Assembly (NCBI RefSeq): GCF_037975245.1
Contig: NC_092575.1
Location: 15,878,310-15,942,309 of the forward strand
Length of the DNA: 64,000 nt
Reading direction: 5' to 3'
DNA from: Apostichopus japonicus
Lineage: Eukaryota > Echinodermata > Holothuroidea > Aspidochirotida > Stichopodidae
This document shows, piece after piece, positions 59,374 to 64,000 of the stretch. The notes below the pieces were generated by a model. That model saw only the letters and a list, made by a program, of their open reading frames with translations. It had not been told where the DNA came from and searched no databases. Each line of letters opens with the position of its first letter. Positions within the stretch are counted from its first letter, which is position 1. The position numbers and the translations under genes are program-made.

Positions 59374-60309
59374 GTAAGAACTATAATTTGAGATTCAGTA
59401 CCAAATAATAAATTATAAGTGTCTCTCTTATGATTGTTTTGTTTTCCCAACATCATGGAACATTCCCACCCTTACCCCCACACCCTGACTCCCCAAGAAG
59501 AAAGAGGTAGCACTTTGTTATTTCCAGGTATTGGCCAACCTCATCCTGCACCTTCTTCCTTTACCTCTCCCCCTCATTAAATACAGTGGGGGGGGGGGTC
59601 TTAGACTCCCAGAGCTTACAGAGTGTAGTTACAGCTTACTCTGTTATCAGTATTATGTGTAAAAGCCTTCAGAATTTGATGTCTATTAAATTTATATTTG
59701 ACAAGCAGAGTAACAGCCTGAAGTCCCTGTTACAGTAACATTTTTGTTTCACTTTCAGTTGTCGTCATGAAGGTAGCACAGATGATTTAGAAGGAATAGA
59801 ATTTATTTAGCGAGTTGTTTTTAACTTCTTGACTTCCCCATTTGTTACAATTGGCTAGCCTTGTATTCCCTTTCCTTCCCCTACTGCAAGACACACACAC
59901 TTACAAACCACTGTAAGCACTGGTTCAAGATACATACTCTGGTGATACTGTGATCTGCTCTCAGAAGATAGTAGTCTCGTCTCTGTCCCTAGGAGCCCCT
60001 CCTCTCCCCCTTCCCACTCCTTGCCCTGCTAAAACGTTATTCAAAAACCAAATAAAAATAATTCATTGTAAATGGAAGGGAGACCATAATAGACTTGTGC
60101 TCTATACCCTACGTAGTAGCATAAATCATTGAATAGAAAGGTTTGTATTAAGCTTACTGATGAATGGATGAGAGAATAATACATGGTTGAATTAGCATAA
60201 ATTAGAAAATGAATTGTCATGACATGAATAGTATTAGCATTTATTGACTGCTCTCTTAATGTTTACAGCATTCTGTTCAGTGATATTTGCCTATTTTCGA
60301 TCGTTTCAG

Positions 60310-60454
60310 ACCAACGACGTTGACGAATTTGGCGATAGTTGGAAGCTAGGTACGCAATGTGTGGACGATATCCCTACACCATTAGATCCATGTAACAACA
60401 CAGACTACTCTCAACAAGCCCTGGAACTCTGCAATATCATCATACAAGAACCAG
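60310..60454 (+). CDS. M13 exon C: vWD-C8 linker
   Basis: 145 nt, TNDVDEFGDSWKLGTQC to IIQEPG; TPLDPCNNTDYSQ with sequon NNT. Acceptor ttcag, donor gtgaga. Confidence 0.92.
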
Positions 60455-60990
60455 GTGAGATAAACTACTATTTAGTAAAAGGTCTGATAAATTTCCTGTA
60501 AAATTTAACATTGATAACATTCACCACACCACTTGCAGGGAAGTTAAATCATCTTTGCCATTTGATAATTTCTCTTTTTATTTCCTTAATGCAAACTTCA
60601 GGGTTGAATTTCCAACTTCCAATAACCTGGCAGGTTTTCTTTATCATTCTTAAGATCGTATGTGTCAAAATAAAAATTGTAAAGAAAGAAACGAGCGATG
60701 TCTTCAATTTTACTATTTGATATCTTTTTCATTTTGAGATAAAACTAAGTTATTGATATAAACCCCTTCTTTTTTCGGAAAGCTGAGCAGTATAGTTAGA
60801 GACTTTAATATCTCCACTGGTCTCTTTTAAATTTTTTCTGTTTTATTTTTTAAATTCTAACATTGTCATACATTGTGATTATCTCATACTTAATCCTAGA
60901 AGCATTGCCCTGCCTTGCCTTGCTTCGGTAAGTTGATCAATAAATAATCAATAAAATATGCACCAATAATTAACCAATCAATTTTCACAG

Positions 60991-61173
60991 GACCGTTTAC
61001 CGCATGCTTTGATTACGTGGACCCGCTCACCTACTACGAGGCCTGCGTCTATGACCTCTGTTCCACCCTCCCAGAGGAGGATGAGCGTTGTTCCAGCATA
61101 GATGAGTATGCTCAGACTTGCAGAGAGGCTGGAGTGATACCTGAGGATGGATGGAGAGACAGTGCAGATTGCT
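60991..61173 (+). CDS. M13 exon D: C8 domain
   Basis: 183 nt, GPFTACFDYVDPLTYYEAC to DSADC. GDWR reads EDGWRD. The split codon to exon E gives Phe. Acceptor cacag, donor gtaaga. Confidence 0.93.
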
Positions 61174-61825
61174 GTAAGATATAATCATAAATGAGGAAAT
61201 GATGGTCAAGCTTGCCTATAGAAAAACAATCCTCCTCAAATTCACTCGAGCATTAATAATTTGTTACCTGATAGCATAAACTACCCCAAGAACTGCCATT
61301 AGGACTCATCCTTGAGCGCACCTAATTAATTGACCAGCCACCGTATGATTGTAAACACAAGTGCTCTAATGGCCAGCACTACTTTCCTGTGTGAAGACAA
61401 ATTTGGCTTGACCACTGAAATAGTAGAGTAGAGTTCAGTATGGCTAGCATTACAAGCTCGGGCAGATATTCAATCTCTCCTGTTTTTGGCCAAAAACAGG
61501 GGACTCAGGTTGTATTTGCTATAGGCAGAGAAGATCGTAATAGAGAGAATAAGTTACAAAAATATCCATCATACACTTTCCACTTATCATCAGATTTATT
61601 CAAATAACCAGTGAAATTCTTGGTTTCAGTGTTATGAACTCTTTTTCTTATTCAAAGTGGGTAGTTTGCATGGCACATGGGGCTAAGGGGTGACAGGGTA
61701 CATATGTCCCCCTCCTAATAGTTTTGTGACAAGCCCTCAAAAGTCCCCCATTTTGAATCAATTATAAGTGTTACCCTCCTTGGGTAGTAATAATAAGTAC
61801 ATATCTCTCGCTTTACTTCAATCAG

Positions 61826-62031
61826 TCTTTGAATGCCCCGAGGACAAAATCTACGATCCTTGCGCCAGTTCCTGTCAACCGACTTGTTCCAGACCCAACC
61901 CCGACCAAGAAGAATGTCTGCTTAAATGTGTGGAGACTTGCGTCTGTCCAGAAGGTTACATGTCTGAAGGTGATTCTTGTATCCCTATAACCCAATGCGG
62001 TTGTACCACAGAGTCTGGAAGATACTACATG
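61826..62031 (+). CDS. M13 exon E: TIL domain
   Basis: 206 nt, FFECPEDKIYDPC to SGRYYM. A more classical TIL sequence (ETCVCPEGYMSEGDSC). Acceptor atcag, donor gtacgt. Confidence 0.92.
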
Positions 62032-62554
62032 GTACGTACAGTAGGCTTTTAATTTTACTAACTTTACACGACCTTGCTGGGATTGTTGTTAGACTAACTT
62101 TGTTCCCTTGATAGTCTTTTCTTTATATCATGTTTGCTTGAATTTATTCTTTATTTGTTAGTTTTCCTTGTTTTATATGTCATTATGGAGTATTTATATT
62201 CAATTAATTCAAAGTCTTGCAAACATTAACTGTGTCATGATGTTCGGAGGTAAAAGAGTAGTCTGTCGCGATTAGGAAGTGTACTGATAAGGTTGCAGTG
62301 GTGACAAATTGCTTCTTCTCTCACCTTTTGTTTTCCTTGAATAAAACTGGAAGTATTTTCTTTAATTTTTATGTCTGTGTATGCAAACAGATCATGCTTG
62401 TGATTGTAATACATATGGATTTTGTCATCTTGTTTTGGTAAGAGGCCTGCATATATGCACAGTTAGTCTTTTCTTTGCATATTAGAGTACAAAATCAAAC
62501 TTGCTTGATATAACCGTGCTGGCATGGCTTATCTTTTGGCTTGTCTCTCTTTAG

Positions 62555-62732
62555 CCTGGAGAAGAATTCTTGACCGACGATTGCTCAGATGTGTGCATAT
62601 GTATCGAAGGTGCTGTTACCTGTCAACCAATCGGATGCCATCCTGATGCTGTCTGCCAATTGAGGGATGGACAGAGAGATTGCTATTGTAAACCTGGTTA
62701 CCAAGGTGACGGTTGGGACAGTTGTACTCAAG
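62555..62732 (+). CDS. M13 exon F: TILa/EGF-like
   Basis: 178 nt, PGEEFLTDDCSDVCIC to DSCTQ. EGF-like end CYCKPGYQGDGWDSC. Acceptor ttag, donor gtaagt. Confidence 0.92.
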
Positions 62733-63401
62733 GTAAGTTTATGTCATCATGATTGTCACCCTAGTCCTTTAAAACATTCCCGAACACTTTCTGGTTGTCA
62801 TTTGTAAGCAAAGCATTCAAAATATGTGATTGTTTTTTGGGTGGCGGGAGTGGGGGTAGGGGAGAACATTCTGTGGGAATTAATGCTAAAATGGTATTGC
62901 TTTTGGTTGCTCCATTCCAAAGTAAAGTGAAGGATTTTGTATCTATCAAAAGAAGAATAAATATATATATACAACTGTAAAGTAAATGTCTGGACTAATT
63001 AAGTCTCCGATACACACTTTCTCAAGTTATTATATTATATATTATATTTTCAACATTAATTTCTTATTCCTAATTGGAAAGTTAACTTGTCTTTCTGTTT
63101 GTCATTTGTAAGCTAGGCATTAAAGGATCCATGTTTTTATCCTTAGAATTTGTGATTGTTGTTGGGGGGATCAAGACCTGTGGAATGTTTATGCTAAAAT
63201 GATATTGGTTTTGCTTAACACCAAAGTAAAGTCAACCTTGTTACTTACAGTATGTATTACATTTCTCCATTTACTTCAGTTAACTCCTATAAAAGTGCAA
63301 ATCCCATCCATGCTCTAGTTCATCCATCCATTTATCCTCTCATTACATTTCCTCTCCTAAGAATGTTACCTTACAACCCTTTCATTTTTCTCTCTCTACA
63401 G

Positions 63402-63727
63402 AACCGTCAGTCTGTCGTATCTGGGGCGATCCCCATTATTCAACCTTCGATGGACGAACCTTCCACTTCCAGGCCGATTGCGACCATTCCCTCATCACCG
63501 ACTGCGATGATGTCGAGGGAGAGGGTCTTCCCTTCCACCTGATTAGCACCAACTCTAAAGAAGACCCTGCAGATGCTTTCTCCTTGCTCACCGGTCTTAC
63601 GCTGATGCACGGAGGCAACGAATACCAGCTTCTGAGAGGCGGGGAAGCCAGAGTCAACCAGCTCACTGTCAGCTTACCCTACTTTGGTGATGATGGGGTT
63701 ACTCTGTATTCCAGTCCTCCCTTCATG
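63402..63727 (+). CDS. M14 exon A: vWD with GDPH, most divergent
   Basis: 326 nt. EPSVCRIWGDPHYSTFDGR; the strongly conserved FQGDCEYTLVRDC reads FQADCDHSLITDC, and the loop DDVEGEGLPF is acidic. GGEARVNQLTVSLPYFGDDG is still recognisable. Acceptor ctacag, donor gtaata, phase 0. Its exon B lies beyond the window; 63728-64000 is intron with nothing recognised. Confidence 0.93.
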
Positions 63728-64000
63728 GTAATAACATTTACAATTTAAATTGAGACAGCATCCCTTCCAAATTTTTTACTACTTTAACTAATTTGAAAGC
63801 ACTCATCTGAGTTGGACTGACAATGTGTGAGTGACATAGTGTATTTTGCATATAAAACACCATAAACAAAGACCATTATCCATATTTTTGAATATCAATT
63901 TCAAATTATAACCAAAACTTTAAACGGATAAGAAATTCCCCTTGACATACCATGTACAGTTTCGTTTAGTGTATTCCTTTGTGTGTTACATGCAGTTCCA

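Larger units (their letters stand above)
1..64000 (+). other. Internal part of a giant FCGBP/zonadhesin-like gene, 83 exons
   Basis: One multi-exon gene covers the whole window and runs off both ends. Joining 83 GT-AG exons gives 5,458 codons with no stop. The repeated order vWD-C8-TIL-TILa is known from IgG Fc-binding protein, zonadhesin, tectorin and mucin D-assemblies, all secreted or extracellular. Intron phases repeat exactly in every module: A/B phase 0, B/C phase 0, C/D phase 1, D/E phase 1, E/F phase 0, F/next A phase 1. No signal peptide, transmembrane segment, Ser/Thr-rich mucin tract or terminal cystine knot is seen here; they may lie outside. Introns range from 133 bp (22288-22420) to 1,195 bp (39698-40892); introns not covered by a repeat entry hold nothing I recognise. 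Orthology to one named family member cannot be decided without the ends. Confidence 0.93.

Noticed and set aside
1-64000. Several independent small genes rather than one
   Set aside because: No exon begins with a signal peptide and no module ends in a stop; every exon joins the next in phase across all 82 introns.

Overview
This is a eukaryotic window that holds the middle of one very large plus-strand gene. I see 83 coding exons (4 of a leading partial module, 13 complete modules of 6 exons each, 1 of a trailing module). Joined, they give 16,374 nt, an unbroken 5,458-codon reading frame, about a quarter of the window. Neither the start (signal peptide, promoter) nor the end (stop codon, poly-A signal) lies in the window. 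All introns are GT-AG, 133 to 1,195 bp, AT-rich, and no second gene was found on either strand.

The protein is a tandem array of the extracellular cysteine-rich assembly von Willebrand factor type D (vWD) - C8 - TIL - TILa/VWC-like with an EGF-like end. This is the architecture of IgG Fc-binding protein (FCGBP), zonadhesin, alpha-tectorin and the D-assemblies of gel-forming mucins. Each module is about 390 residues encoded by six exons, here called A to F: A = N-terminal two thirds of vWD with the GDPH autocleavage motif; B = 52-residue vWD end with CGLCG and an acidic calcium loop; C = linker plus the first two C8 cysteines; D = remaining six C8 cysteines; E = TIL; F = TILa/EGF-like. All 14 vWD domains in the window keep WGDPHY.

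Layout: M0 (1-2197, exons C-F), M1 (2820-6519), M2 (6821-11180), M3 (11794-15958), M4 (16567-20472), M5 (21144-24364), M6 (25028-29343), M7 (29916-33578), M8 (34347-38341), M9 (38626-42951), M10 (43840-48187), M11 (48497-53208), M12 (53565-57803), M13 (58460-62732), M14 exon A (63402-63727). M0-M5 alternate two subtypes (Y X Y X Y X), so the 5' third is an array of two-module units of about 9 kb. M7-M10 form a second cluster with almost identical TIL exons, M11-M12 a third pair, and M14 is the most divergent.

The introns carry minisatellites, short tandem duplications, tRNA-derived SINE-like pieces, a probable hAT-type MITE with 8-bp target duplication, and a striking 10-copy array of a 14-bp unit that matches the tRNA A-box. 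The organism is a metazoan; FCGBP-like giants in an AT-rich genome with dense tRNA-derived repeats suggest an invertebrate deuterostome such as an echinoderm, but this is inference. The likely product is a secreted, disulfide-linked, self-cleaving mucus, gel or adhesive protein.
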